Both the position numbers and the translations under genes were made by a program. The notes beneath the pieces are model-generated. The model saw nothing but the letters and a program-made list of their open reading frames with translations, was not told the DNA's origin and made no database searches. Positions 42,196 through 50,341 of a stretch of DNA of 50,341 nucleotides are shown piece by piece. The stretch's first letter is position 1. The number at the start of each line of letters is the position of its first letter. The DNA comes from Desulfarculales bacterium UBA696 (lineage in GTDB: Bacteria > Desulfobacterota > Syntrophobacteria > Syntrophobacterales > Syntrophobacteraceae), in the NCBI GenBank assembly GCA_002298995.1, contig DBMO01000016.1, positions 1 through 50,341 of the forward strand, in the 5' to 3' direction.

Positions 42196-42786
42196 ATGTT
42201 CAAAACTCTGCAACCACTGATCCTTGCCTCCGTATCGCCGCGCCGAAAGCGGCTTCTGCAATCAATTGGGATAGAGTTTCTGGTCCAGCCGAGCAATTCG
42301 GAAGAGCCCGAGGATATATCGGCCGATCCCGCCGAAGTTGCCGAAAAGTTGGCGAGGATAAAGGCGCGAGCAGTTTCTGCCGCTTTTCCCGGCCATTGGG
42401 TGCTGGCAGCCGACACAATTGTCGTTCTGGAAGGCCGTATCTTCGGAAAGCCGACCGACCCTTCGGATGCATCGCGCATGCTTGGGGAACTAAGCGGGCG
42501 GGTCCATGAAGTGATTACGGGTATGTGTCTTCGGAATGAGGATAAGAAGATCCTCAGGAGCGGCTCGGCTGCAACGCGGGTCCGTTTCAAGCCGCTCACC
42601 ATTGCCGAAATAGAGGCATATATCAGGACAAAAGAGCCGATGGACAAAGCCGGCGCATACGGCATACAGGGAATCGGGGCTTCTCTGGTCAAATCTATCG
42701 AGGGTTCCTACTCAAATGTAGTGGGACTTCCGCTATGCGAGACAATCGAGTGGATGCTTGAGGAAGGAATCATCGCACCGGCCTGA
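42196..42786 (+). CDS. maf: Maf-like nucleoside triphosphate pyrophosphatase
   Basis: A 196-residue Maf/YhdE-type house-cleaning NTP pyrophosphatase. The N-terminal phosphate-binding LASVSPRRKRLL and the catalytic D73 in AADTIVVLEGRI are present. YIRTKEPMDKAGAYGIQGIG is also present. Members hydrolyse dTTP, UTP or modified nucleotides. The family is often near division or Rne genes; here it follows nadA by 32 bases and ends before a convergent radical SAM gene. Confidence 0.93.
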   Translation: MFKTLQPLILASVSPRRKRLLQSIGIEFLVQPSNSEEPEDISADPAEVAEKLARIKARAVSAAFPGHWVLAADTIVVLEGRIFGKPTDPSDASRMLGELSGRVHEVITGMCLRNEDKKILRSGSAATRVRFKPLTIAEIEAYIRTKEPMDKAGAYGIQGIGASLVKSIEGSYSNVVGLPLCETIEWMLEEGIIAPA

Positions 42787-43070
42787 AATCCAGCGGACCA
42801 ATCACGTTATCCCATAGTAAGAGCGCATACCCCGATACTGAATTTGGGGCCACACTCTTGCGCTTCGCGCCCGGATATGAATCCGGGCCACCCCTTCTAT
42901 CCCCATACCTTCGCTTGGCGGAACTTTCAACTTGGGCAGCAGGGCTTTGCCCTGCCCTCAGGCACCATCCGCTTAAGGGCTCAAGGCAGGTGTGCACAAA
43001 AAGGTTATGCCCACACAGAGGCAATCGTATACCCTGATCCAAATCTGCTACACAGAATAAAGGGGAAGGA
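42787..43070. other. convergent gap with two hairpins
   Basis: This 284-base gap between convergent maf and the radical SAM gene holds two perfect short hairpins: GCCCGGAT/ATCCGGGC at 42869-42888 (four-base loop) and GCAGGGC/GCCCTGC at 42939-42955 (three-base loop). They may terminate one or both transcripts; no U-runs adjoin them. Confidence 0.5.
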
Positions 43071-44204
43071 TTAACTTAACAGGTGCTGGTTGCCGATGCG
43101 CACGCGCTTTAGGCCTGCGTCGGTTGCCGCGGCCAGGCATGCTTCTGCCTGGGCGGCCGAGGTCGTGGGGGAATCGTCCATTATGAACTGCGGGGCGTAG
43201 GCCAGAAGGGCATAAGGGATATCGGGATTTAGTCCCGCGATGAAGCGCGCAATGCCTGCGACTTCCTTCTCGTCGATGTAGCCGGGCACAAGGGGAGTGC
43301 TGGCTACAAGCAGCGGCGGGTCCGAGCGTCCGTTTGTCATTTCGGCGACCCTGGCAAAATTTTTGAGCACCCTTTTGTTGTCCCATCCGCAAAGCGCCCG
43401 GTGAGTTCCCGGATTCCAGGCTTTGAGGTCCATTTTCAGGCACCCTCCCGATTCCATCGAGATGCGCGTCATTTTGTCGAGCCAGGGCTGGTTCACTCCA
43501 CCGTTTGTTTCCCAGCAGATTCGCAAAATCTTGTCGGGGTTCTTTTTCCGGGCCGATTCAACAACGCGCAGAGCAAAGGGGAGTTGAGGGCCGGGGTCGC
43601 CCCCGAAAAAGCAGATACAGCTCGTATCCGGCCTCACCGCTTTCTCGATGGTCTCGACCTTTGACCAGCGCGGCGAGAGCTGCTTCTTTTTAAAAGACCA
43701 GTTTTGGCAGTAGAGGCAGTTGAAATTGCAGGCCTCGAAAAAGACGGCAAGGTTGTAGTAGCCAACTTCCGGGCCGGAGTCGTTCGAGTAGTGCGGGTAT
43801 CCGACTCCTGTTCCGCCGGGGCAGACCCAGTCGGCTACGCAGTTCGTGGGCAGCGGATCATGGTAGAATGTGACTTGCGCCCGAGATCTGCCGTCATTTT
43901 TGAGGCTTGTCTTCCCGCCGTTTCGAAGCCCGCAGTAGCCTTTCTGCCCCTCTCCCAGCCTGCATCCGATGAAGCAAAGATTGCAGGCGGTCCCATCCGG
44001 ATCGCGCGCCGGTTTTGCGGGCAGACCGAACATTTCACGCGATTCCGCATGCACATGCTCGATTCGGCTGCTGCTTTCTTCCGGCCTTGTGCGGACGCAC
44101 TCCGGGCAGATGCCGATCGATGTTGCAATACCTCTAAGAGGTTTGCCGCACAGTTGGCAGTCTGCTTTCCCGGCAGGTGGTATGGGGGGTCTTCTAACCA
44201 GCAT
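43071..44204 (-). CDS. radical SAM protein with N-terminal zinc-ribbon, COG1180 type
   Basis: A 377-residue radical SAM enzyme. Residues 16-36 form a zinc-ribbon (C16, C19, C33, C36). A second Cys set, C74, C77, C81 and C91 (CNLCFIGCRLGEGQKGYCGL), is typical of the PflA-like AmmeMemoRadiSam branch. The radical SAM motif is C159, C163 and C166 (CNFNCLYCQ), followed by the GGDPGP glycine motif. It reductively cleaves S-adenosylmethionine; substrate is not known. ATG at 44204 is preceded by GGAAC. It starts 16 bases after the hypE stop, at the end of the hyp cluster, so it may act in metal-cofactor assembly or only be a neighbour. Confidence 0.85.
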   Translation of the reverse strand: MLVRRPPIPPAGKADCQLCGKPLRGIATSIGICPECVRTRPEESSSRIEHVHAESREMFGLPAKPARDPDGTACNLCFIGCRLGEGQKGYCGLRNGGKTSLKNDGRSRAQVTFYHDPLPTNCVADWVCPGGTGVGYPHYSNDSGPEVGYYNLAVFFEACNFNCLYCQNWSFKKKQLSPRWSKVETIEKAVRPDTSCICFFGGDPGPQLPFALRVVESARKKNPDKILRICWETNGGVNQPWLDKMTRISMESGGCLKMDLKAWNPGTHRALCGWDNKRVLKNFARVAEMTNGRSDPPLLVASTPLVPGYIDEKEVAGIARFIAGLNPDIPYALLAYAPQFIMDDSPTTSAAQAEACLAAATDAGLKRVRIGNQHLLS

Positions 44205-44220
44205 TTCTGTTCCGATTAAA

Positions 44221-45231
44221 TCAGCAAATACGCGGGAGTTGTTCGCCTCTTAGCATGTCGACCAGGCGGTGCCCCCCGATACGGGTACGCAGGAAAACAC
44301 GGCCGGGGTCGTTCGATACCACTTCTCCTATACAGCGTGCGCCCAGCCCGAGCGGGTGCGACTGCATGGCGGAAAGCACGGCTTGTGCCTCATCCCGAGG
44401 TACGATCACAAGGACTTTTCCCTCGTTTGCCACATAGAGAGGGTCCAGTCCAAGAATTTCGCACGCTCCGGCAACGTCTTCCCGTATAGGGATCTGTTCC
44501 TCGAAAAGCCGGATGCCGACGCCTGACTGCTCCGCTATTTCGTTCAGTGTGGTGGCAACCCCTCCGCGCGTGGGATCGCGAAGAACACGGATGCCGGCGC
44601 ACGCCGTGATCATCTGATCGACAAGACCGTTCAGGGCGGCCGCGTCGCTTTTTATCTCGTTTTCCAGGGCGAGGCCCTCACGCTTGCACAAAACCGCCAT
44701 CCCGTGGTCGCCAATCGTTCCGTTTATGAGCACCGCGTCCCCGGGCCGGGCGTTCGCGCCGCCTATGTTGATTCCCGGAGGGACAATTCCGACCCCCGAA
44801 GTATTTATGAAAATCTTATCCGCCTTGCCCCTGGGGACCACCTTGGTGTCCCCGGCAACGATTTGTACACCTGCCTCGCGGGCAGCATCGGCCATCGAGG
44901 AAACGATCTTTTCAAGATCGCCTAAATCCAGGCCCTCTTCCAGGATGAACCCCACGGTGATGTATAGCGGCTTTGCTCCGCGCATGGCGAGGTCGTTGAC
45001 CGTCCCGTGCACGGCAAGGCAGCCGATGTTGCCGCCGGGGAAGAAGATCGGGTCCACCACATAGGAATCGGTGGTCATGGCGATTCGGCCGGCGCCGACT
45101 TCAAAAACGGCGCTGTCGTTTCGCTCGGCCAGGAGGGGATTGCTGAAGGCCGAGATGAAAAGGCCGTCAATCAGTTCGTGCATGGCGCGCCCGCCGCTGC
45201 CCTGGTCGAGCTGTATCAGTCGCTGATCCAT
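44221..45231 (-). CDS. hypE: hydrogenase maturation protein HypE
   Basis: A 336-residue HypE, normal length. It has the AIR-synthase-like ATP fold (LDQGSGGRAMHELI; ERNDSAVFEV; MTTDSYVVDP) and ends PRIC, whose terminal cysteine carries the thiocarbamate/thiocyanate that becomes the cyanide of the NiFe centre. The ATG at 45231 fits the usual N-terminus (MDQRLIQLDQGSGG); a frame open to 45300 adds an unmatched stretch. HypD is upstream (180-base gap) and the radical SAM gene is 16 bases downstream. Confidence 0.95.
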   Translation of the reverse strand: MDQRLIQLDQGSGGRAMHELIDGLFISAFSNPLLAERNDSAVFEVGAGRIAMTTDSYVVDPIFFPGGNIGCLAVHGTVNDLAMRGAKPLYITVGFILEEGLDLGDLEKIVSSMADAAREAGVQIVAGDTKVVPRGKADKIFINTSGVGIVPPGINIGGANARPGDAVLINGTIGDHGMAVLCKREGLALENEIKSDAAALNGLVDQMITACAGIRVLRDPTRGGVATTLNEIAEQSGVGIRLFEEQIPIREDVAGACEILGLDPLYVANEGKVLVIVPRDEAQAVLSAMQSHPLGLGARCIGEVVSNDPGRVFLRTRIGGHRLVDMLRGEQLPRIC

Positions 45232-45411
45232 CGTAGTGTCCGTCGAGTTTGGAGTGGGTTTGGCGTAAGATCCGGTACGGCAGGCTATATGACCTGCCAC
45301 TTTACATCCTGCCCTGCGAAAAGAGTCATACGGGGGAGAACAGCCCTAAAAGCCTGTCCCTGACCCCCAGCCCCAGGGGGTTTGTTCCAAAGCCAGCCTT
45401 CAAACGATATT

Positions 45412-46500
45412 CTACTGGTAATACCTGTAATAGGCGCCACAGGTGCCCTCGCCCGAAACCATGCACGGGCCTTTTGGGTCCTGAGGATTGCAAACTTTTC
45501 GGAAAAGCCCGCACTCGGGTGGAGTCATCACGCCGCGCAGCACTTCGCCGCATTTGCAGCCCGGGTGTTCTTTAACCTTAATTTCCGGCATTGAAAAGCG
45601 TGAAACGGCATCAAAGTTCTTCCATTCGCGGCGAAAGCCGAGTCCGCTTTTGGGAATCGGGCCCAAACCGCGCCAGGTTGAGTCCGTCGGCTCGAAAATT
45701 TCGTCCATGATCTTCCTTGCCGCGGCGTTTCCCTCGCGGGTAACCACCCTGCGGTACATGTTCACTACCTCGGCCCTGCCGGACTCGACCAGCTCCACCG
45801 CGCTCGATATCCCCTGCAAAATATCCAGAGGCTCGAACCCGGTGACGACGCATGGCACACGGTAGTTTTCAACCACTTCCTCGTAGATCCCTGAGCCGGT
45901 CACGATGCTGACGTGCCCCGGACACAGGAAGCCGTCCAATCTGACCTCGTGGGCTTCGAGCAGCGCCCTCATAGCCGGCGGAAGGATTTTGTGGACCGAG
46001 AAGACCGAAAAATTATCAACCCCTGACAAGGACGCCTGCTTAACGGCGGCGGCAATGGTCGGGGCGGTGGTCTCGAACCCGATTCCTATGAACACCACTT
46101 CGCGGCCGGGATTTTGGCGGGCGATTTCCAACGCATCGAGGCTCGCGTAGACAATGCGAACATCAGCCCCCTTGCTGCGCTCGATGTTAAGCGATGAGGC
46201 CGAACCCGGAACCCGCACCAGGTCGCCAAAAGTGGTAACTATCACCCCCGGCTGCCCCGCCAGCCATATCGCTCGGTCTATGTCCTCGTTAGCCGTGACG
46301 CAAACAGGGCACCCCGGTCCGCTGATGAGCTTTATTTGCGGCGGCAGCAGCTTGCGAAGCCCCGAACGGAAAATCGAGACTGTATGCGTGCCGCAGATTT
46401 CCATCAGCCGTATTTCGTCCTTTGTATAGACCCGGCGCCGAAGCGATTCGATAAGGCTTTTTGCAAGCTGAGGGTCCCGGTATTCGTCAAGGTATTTCAT
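45412..46500 (-). CDS. hypD: hydrogenase maturation protein HypD
   Basis: A 362-residue Fe-S scaffold protein that, with HypC, assembles the Fe(CN)2CO group. Conserved blocks are EICGTHTVSIF, ISGPGCPVCVT, IGFETTAPTIA and the C-terminal [4Fe-4S] cysteines in HPGCKCGEVLRG, PPECGLF and CNPQDPKGPCM. The protein looks full-length and intact. Upstream 46501-46795 has no hypC; a repeat lies there instead. HypD normally needs HypC, so a hypC gene must be elsewhere in the genome for maturation to work. Confidence 0.96.
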   Translation of the reverse strand: MKYLDEYRDPQLAKSLIESLRRRVYTKDEIRLMEICGTHTVSIFRSGLRKLLPPQIKLISGPGCPVCVTANEDIDRAIWLAGQPGVIVTTFGDLVRVPGSASSLNIERSKGADVRIVYASLDALEIARQNPGREVVFIGIGFETTAPTIAAAVKQASLSGVDNFSVFSVHKILPPAMRALLEAHEVRLDGFLCPGHVSIVTGSGIYEEVVENYRVPCVVTGFEPLDILQGISSAVELVESGRAEVVNMYRRVVTREGNAAARKIMDEIFEPTDSTWRGLGPIPKSGLGFRREWKNFDAVSRFSMPEIKVKEHPGCKCGEVLRGVMTPPECGLFRKVCNPQDPKGPCMVSGEGTCGAYYRYYQ

Positions 46501-46614
46501 TGGACATCCTGTTCAAGATTTATATCAAAATGCTTTAAAATCTCACTATTGAGGCAAGTCACGGTTATGGCAAGGTATCCCCGGGCTGTTGCCCAAACAA
46601 GTTGCAGTGCGAAT

Positions 46615-46710
46615 TCCCCTCCCTCGATGGGAGGGGCTAGGGGAGGGTGACGAAAAAGGTCTAAGAATCTCAACCCCCTCCCCCAACCCCTCCCGCCAGG
46701 GGAGGGGAGT
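46615..46710. repeat. GC-rich inverted repeat between hypF and hypD
   Basis: CCCCTCCCTCGATGGGAGGG plus GCTAGGGGAGGG at 46615-46646 is nearly the same as the reverse complement of 46671-46710 (CCCCTCCCCTGGCGGGAGGG...). The pair would form an imperfect hairpin with internal pairing in each arm. It is non-coding and sits where hypC commonly lies. Confidence 0.6.
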
Positions 46711-46795
46711 TTTCCTTCAATTTGAACTTCTATTCCGGATTTGGGCAACAGCCTGTCCCGACCTTGCCAGCCGCACCCGTGGGTCCCCCTCTACT

Positions 46796-49120
46796 CTAAT
46801 TTTTCTTGCCGAGCAGCTTGTTCGCGCCTATGAAAGCCTGCCCGAGCGAGATGCAGGCGTCGTTTGCCGGGACCTCTTCGTTGGAGTAGACTTCGAAGCC
46901 AAGGCCGGTCAGCTCTTTTTCAAGCCTTGCCGACAGGAAGGCATTCTGGAAAACTCCTCCGCTGAGCGCAATCCGGCGAAGGCCGCATTTTGAGGCCGCA
47001 ACCACCGCCGCTTCGGTCAGCAGGCGGACAATGCCGTTGTGAAAACGTGCCGAGATCTTCCCGGCCGAGACGCCTTGCCGCACGTCCCAGATCACTTCCA
47101 AGATCATGGGAAATGGGTCCAAGATGAAGGGTGTGCTGTCCCGTTCCGCGATTTCTCCTTCATAAAAGGAGCCCTCCGGCTCGATTGCCTGTTCGAGTTC
47201 GATTGCCGCCTGCCCCTCGTAGTTTACCGACTCCCGGATGCCGCAAAGGGCGGCGACCGCATCGAAGAGCCTTCCACACGAAGAGGTTACAGGGGAGTTT
47301 ATGCCTTTCGAGAGCATCTGCAGGATGAGTTTGCGGTCCGGCCATTGTTCCATGAGATCGGCGAACCGGACCTCGGCGGCAATTGGATCGATGCTCCAAA
47401 GATAGCTAAGCGCCATCCGCCAGGGCTCTTTGATCGCTTTATCGCCGCCCGGCAGGAGCACGTGGCGAAAATGCCCCAGCCGCTCGAACCCGGTGCGGTC
47501 AACCACGAGCACCTCGCCTCCCCAGATGGTTCCATCCGTGCCGTAGCCGGTGCCGTCCAGGGCCAGGCCTATTACGGGTGCGTCGAGATGGTGCTCGGCC
47601 ATGACCGATGCGATGTGGGCGTGGTGGTGCTGCACCGCAATCTTTGGGAGATCCTGGCGAAGCGCCCACTGGGTGCTCAGGTAATTGGGGTGAAGGTCGT
47701 GTATTATTAGCTCTGGGCTGATTTCGAGCAGCCGTTCAAGGTGTTCGATCGCATGCTCGAACGAGCGCAGGGTCTCGAGGTTTTCCAGGTCGCCGATGTG
47801 CTGGCTCAGGAAAGCCTCGTTTCGACGGGTAACGCAAATGGTATTTTTCAGCTCGGCCCCGGTGCCCAGGACGGACGGGCCGGACTGAGCGAGGAAAACA
47901 GGGACGGGGACGAAGCCCCGCGCCCGTCGCATCGGCCGGGTTTTGCCGGAAAGGACCCTGGTCACCGAATCGTCGCAGCGCATGTAAATGTCGCGGTCGT
48001 GGAGCAGGTAGTAATCGGCGATGCCGTTGAGGCGGATCGCCGCTTCCGGATTGTCCATCACAATGGGCTCGTCGCTTCGGTTTCCACTGGTCATGACAAG
48101 GGAGCGGTAGGGGGCCCCATCGAAGAGCAGGAAATGGAGCGGCGTGTATGGCAAAAAAGCGCCGAGATATCTATTTTTTGGGGCGACCCCGCTTGCTAAT
48201 TCATGGCTGGAGTGTTCGATCCTGGTCAGTAGCACTATGGGGCGGAAGGGTGAAAGAAGAAGCTCTTCCTCGGAATCGCCGACCAGGCAGTAGCGCTTTA
48301 TTTCCTCGATGGATGAGAACATGACCGCAAAAGGTTTTTCTTCGCGGATCTTGCGGCCTCTGAGACGCGCCACGACGCCCTCGTCTGTTGCTTTCGCGGC
48401 GAGGTGAAATCCGCCTAGGCCTTTAATCGCGACGATTGCCCCGTCGCCCAGTAATCCGACGGTTTTCTTTATTGCCTCATCGGTTTCGGCAACCGCGCTT
48501 CCGGCGCTATCCTCCAGCCACACTCGCGGGCCGCACTTCCAACATGCATTTGGCTGCGCGTGAAACCTGCGGTCCAGCGGATTTTCATATTCCGCCGTGC
48601 ATTCCGGGCACATCCTAAAGCTTGCCATGGTCGTATTCTTGCGGTCGTAGGGGATGTCTTTTATTATCGTGTAGCGGGGACCGCAGTTCGTGCAGTTTGT
48701 AAACGGGTACCGGAATCTCCTGTCTTCCGGGTCGAAAAGCTCTCGAAGACAGTCGGGGCAGGTGCATACATCGGGAGAAATAAGCGTCGAGCGTGCTTGG
48801 CTCGAACTGCTGGTCAATATCCGGAAGTCTTCCGCCGGCTCGAATGGGAGCTCGGCGGTTTCGATGGATACTATCCTGGATAAAGGCGGCGCCTTGCGGG
48901 GGATATCAAGAATAAATTCCTCGACCGAGGCTGCCGGTCCGCTTATTTCGATTTCCACCCCGCTTTCGCGGTTTCGAACCCATCCCCCAAGGCGGTGGCC
49001 GGCGGCCAGCTGGTAGACGAACGGGCGAAATCCCACGCCCTGCACTATACCGTGCACCTTTATCAGGACGCGTCGGCCGTCGCTCCCGCCGGTGGATTTA
49101 TCTTCGGGTGAATCACTCAC
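46796..49120 (-). CDS. hypF: carbamoyltransferase HypF
   Basis: A 774-residue multidomain HypF, complete. It has an acylphosphatase domain near residues 20-105 (VQGVGFRPFVYQLA). Two zinc motifs follow (CPDCLRELFDPEDRRFRYPF with NCTNC; CPECTAEY and CWKC). A YrdC/Sua5 domain spans about 200-395 (IVAIKGLGGFHLAA). A Kae1-like carbamoyltransferase domain completes it (VQHHHAHIASVMAEH; IGLALDGTGYGTDG). It makes the carbamoyl-adenylate from carbamoyl phosphate and passes it to HypE. The gene begins four bases after hypB stops, so it is in one transcript with hypA-hypB. Confidence 0.96.
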   Translation of the reverse strand: MSDSPEDKSTGGSDGRRVLIKVHGIVQGVGFRPFVYQLAAGHRLGGWVRNRESGVEIEISGPAASVEEFILDIPRKAPPLSRIVSIETAELPFEPAEDFRILTSSSSQARSTLISPDVCTCPDCLRELFDPEDRRFRYPFTNCTNCGPRYTIIKDIPYDRKNTTMASFRMCPECTAEYENPLDRRFHAQPNACWKCGPRVWLEDSAGSAVAETDEAIKKTVGLLGDGAIVAIKGLGGFHLAAKATDEGVVARLRGRKIREEKPFAVMFSSIEEIKRYCLVGDSEEELLLSPFRPIVLLTRIEHSSHELASGVAPKNRYLGAFLPYTPLHFLLFDGAPYRSLVMTSGNRSDEPIVMDNPEAAIRLNGIADYYLLHDRDIYMRCDDSVTRVLSGKTRPMRRARGFVPVPVFLAQSGPSVLGTGAELKNTICVTRRNEAFLSQHIGDLENLETLRSFEHAIEHLERLLEISPELIIHDLHPNYLSTQWALRQDLPKIAVQHHHAHIASVMAEHHLDAPVIGLALDGTGYGTDGTIWGGEVLVVDRTGFERLGHFRHVLLPGGDKAIKEPWRMALSYLWSIDPIAAEVRFADLMEQWPDRKLILQMLSKGINSPVTSSCGRLFDAVAALCGIRESVNYEGQAAIELEQAIEPEGSFYEGEIAERDSTPFILDPFPMILEVIWDVRQGVSAGKISARFHNGIVRLLTEAAVVAASKCGLRRIALSGGVFQNAFLSARLEKELTGLGFEVYSNEEVPANDACISLGQAFIGANKLLGKKN

Positions 49121-49124
49121 GGCA

Positions 49125-49808
49125 TCAAATCTTACCCGCCTGGAGCTTTTTGTGCCCCCTCACCTTCTCCTCGATCCAGGAGAGCCAGGGAGCGAAACCT
49201 TCTCCGGTTCTGCACGAAATCTCGAAGACCTTCTGGTTGGCATTGAGCTGCCTTGCCCGCTCACGGATCTTGTTCATGTCGCAATCGGTATAGGGCAGAA
49301 GGTCGATCTTGTTGACCAGGAGCACCGAGCAGATCTGAAACATCAGAGGGTACTTGAGAGGCTTGTCGTCACCTTCGGCCACGCTGAGGATCATTATTTT
49401 GTCGTGCTCGCCCAGGTTGAACTCCGCCGGGCAGACCAGGTTGCCGACATTTTCTATGATGAGAAGATCGACCGCGGAGAGGTCGAGCGAATCAAGGGCA
49501 ATCTGGATCATGTTGCCGTCCAGGTGGCATCCGCCGTCAGTATTGATCTGCACGGCCTGGACCCCCTTGGACTGAATGCGCTCGGCGTCGTAAGACGACT
49601 GGAGGTCTCCCTCGATCACGGCTATTCCGATCCGGCCGGCGAGGCCCTCGATGGTCTTTTCCAGGAGCGAGGTTTTGCCCGCACCCGGCGAGCTCATAAG
49701 GTTGAGCACGAAAATTCCCGCATTGTCGAATCTTTTGCGGTTTTCCGCCGCAAGCCGCTCGTTTGCCTGAAGTATATTACGAACCACAGGGACTTTGATT
49801 TGCGCCAT
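49125..49808 (-). CDS. hypB: nickel-insertion GTPase HypB
   Basis: A 227-residue SIMIBI GTPase that delivers nickel to hydrogenase with HypA. The P-loop is NLMSSPGAGKTSLLE, the metal-site Cys is in IENVGNLVCPAEF, and NKIDLLP is the guanine motif. The N-terminus lacks the His-rich stretch and the CxxCGC high-affinity nickel motif found in some HypB proteins, so it relies on the GTPase-domain metal site. ATG at 49808 has GGGAG six bases upstream; a frame open to 49844 is unsupported. The start overlaps the end of hypA by 32 bases. Confidence 0.96.
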   Translation of the reverse strand: MAQIKVPVVRNILQANERLAAENRKRFDNAGIFVLNLMSSPGAGKTSLLEKTIEGLAGRIGIAVIEGDLQSSYDAERIQSKGVQAVQINTDGGCHLDGNMIQIALDSLDLSAVDLLIIENVGNLVCPAEFNLGEHDKIMILSVAEGDDKPLKYPLMFQICSVLLVNKIDLLPYTDCDMNKIRERARQLNANQKVFEISCRTGEGFAPWLSWIEEKVRGHKKLQAGKI

Positions 49809-50160
49809 CTTCTTCTCCCGTTTCACCCTCGATACTGGATACACAAAGCTCTCTGCCGCTAATCAACTCGATATCCGCACCCCCGCATCCAGGGCACAGA
49901 AAAACCTGCTCCTCGACCGCGAAGGATTTATCGCATTTTCGACAGTGGGCGGTAAGGCCGACATTTTCTATCTCTATCTCCGACCCTTCGGCTATGGTGT
50001 CACGGCTTACCAGTTCGAAGCAAAAGGCAAGCGACTCGGGCACCACCGCGGCAAGTTCGCCTATCTGGAGTTTCACCTTCTTGATTCGGACGATGCCGTG
50101 GCTTCGAGCCTCTTCGACCAGAATGCCGAGAAGGTTTTCGGCTATTGCAAGTTCGTGCAC
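49777..50160 (-). CDS. hypA: nickel metallochaperone HypA
   Basis: A 127-residue HypA with the obligatory N-terminal VHELAIAENLL (initiator GTG, so Met-His-Glu with the nickel-binding His2). A zinc site has CRKC and CPGC, separated by about 25 residues. The GTG at 50160 is decisive because residue 2 must be His, and AAAGG lies six bases upstream. A short acidic extension (IEGETGEEDGANQSPCGS) follows the usual end and overlaps hypB. It heads the visible hyp cluster; any hydrogenase structural genes must be outside the window or absent. Confidence 0.95.
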   Translation of the reverse strand: MHELAIAENLLGILVEEARSHGIVRIKKVKLQIGELAAVVPESLAFCFELVSRDTIAEGSEIEIENVGLTAHCRKCDKSFAVEEQVFLCPGCGGADIELISGRELCVSSIEGETGEEDGANQSPCGS

Positions 50161-50263
50161 CGTAGACCTTTCATCAGGTTCCCTAAAAAGCCGGATATCA
50201 AGTTTGGTTTTGCGGCATTTGTTGCCTATTGCTTCCCTCAACCCAGCGTGAATATGCCTCATT

Positions 50264-50341
50264 GTAGGGTGGGCACAGTTTCATCGTGCCCACCAAATGT
50301 GTTCCAGGCAAACGTAGCGGTGGGCACGATGAAACTGTGCC
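50264..50341. repeat. dispersed repeat family 1, paired copy cut by the window end
   Basis: Left arm 50264-50294 and right arm from 50319 to the last base pair perfectly over the 23 visible bases. This copy has TTTCATCG in the left arm and CGATGAAA in the right arm, where the copy at 20663 has TTTTATC/GATAAAA. It lies just upstream of hypA. Confidence 0.85.

Noticed and set aside
46497..46748. Possible small protein in the place of hypC
   Set aside because: The translation reads through the inverted repeat (GKLPSPGGRGWGRG pattern typical of translated repeats) and has none of the HypC start or Cys residues.

Overview
The window looks like chromosomal DNA of an anaerobic, Gram-negative bacterium, probably Desulfobacterota (the Syntrophobacterales / sulfate-reducer neighbourhood). 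This is inferred from gene content: NtrY/NtrX two-component genes, a fused chorismate mutase-DAHP synthase, a Mo/W oxidoreductase, fumarate sensing and transport, a SatP acetate carrier, GatB-type indirect aminoacylation, and a [NiFe]-hydrogenase maturation cluster. GC content is moderate to high, and GTG and TTG starts are common. I found no rRNA, tRNA, CRISPR array, transposase or phage gene.

Layout. 0.2-1.7 kb: flavin reductase, YjbQ-type protein, secreted peptidoglycan-binding protein. 1.9-8.1 kb (minus): a compact cluster of acyl-CoA ligase, zinc MDR dehydrogenase, chorismate mutase-DAHP synthase and Mo/W oxidoreductase. 8.5-12.6 kb: small proteins (a Cys-rich protein, KhpA, FtsB-like, an excisionase-like HTH, a C_GCAxxG_C_C protein) and a crotonase lacking the two hydratase glutamates. 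12.9-16 kb: ChaN-PDZ lipoprotein and a Dcu-type C4-dicarboxylate carrier, followed by its likely regulators DcuR and DcuS (to 18.5 kb). 18.8-24.2 kb: orphan CheY, then DUF4390-ntrY-ntrX. ntrY and ntrX are separated by about 0.8 kb bounded by inverted repeats, which carries a short MreB-like gene and a long hairpin repeat. 24.5-29.4 kb: a possibly frameshifted hypothetical gene, SatP, a metallo-hydrolase, Ogt, and inositol-3-phosphate synthase. 29.9-34.7 kb: two large sensor kinases (one with a c-type heme motif) and a DUF4337 membrane protein. 35.1-42.8 kb (mostly plus): housekeeping genes gatB, mtnA, asd, rsmD, coaD, nadA, maf. 43.1-50.2 kb (minus): hypA-hypB-hypF-hypD-hypE plus a radical SAM gene. 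hypC is absent, and an inverted repeat lies where it often sits.

How the parts work together. DcuS senses C4-dicarboxylates and DcuR presumably activates the adjacent carrier. NtrY/NtrX is a sigma-54-dependent system of the nitrogen/redox type. The Hyp proteins build the NiFe(CN)2CO centre of a hydrogenase encoded elsewhere. The 1.9-8.1 kb cluster pairs the entry step of aromatic biosynthesis with CoA activation and two redox enzymes, but its product cannot be named from sequence.

The most distinctive non-coding signal is a dispersed hairpin family built on a 31-bp arm (GTAGGGTGGGCACAG..., ending GTGCCCACC). Full or partial copies lie near 1.87, 4.13, 6.53, 20.66, 29.42 and 50.26 kb. Two copies retain matched changes in both arms. 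A second family (GGTTGGGT...ACCCAACC) occurs near 12.0, 29.5 and 40.4 kb.
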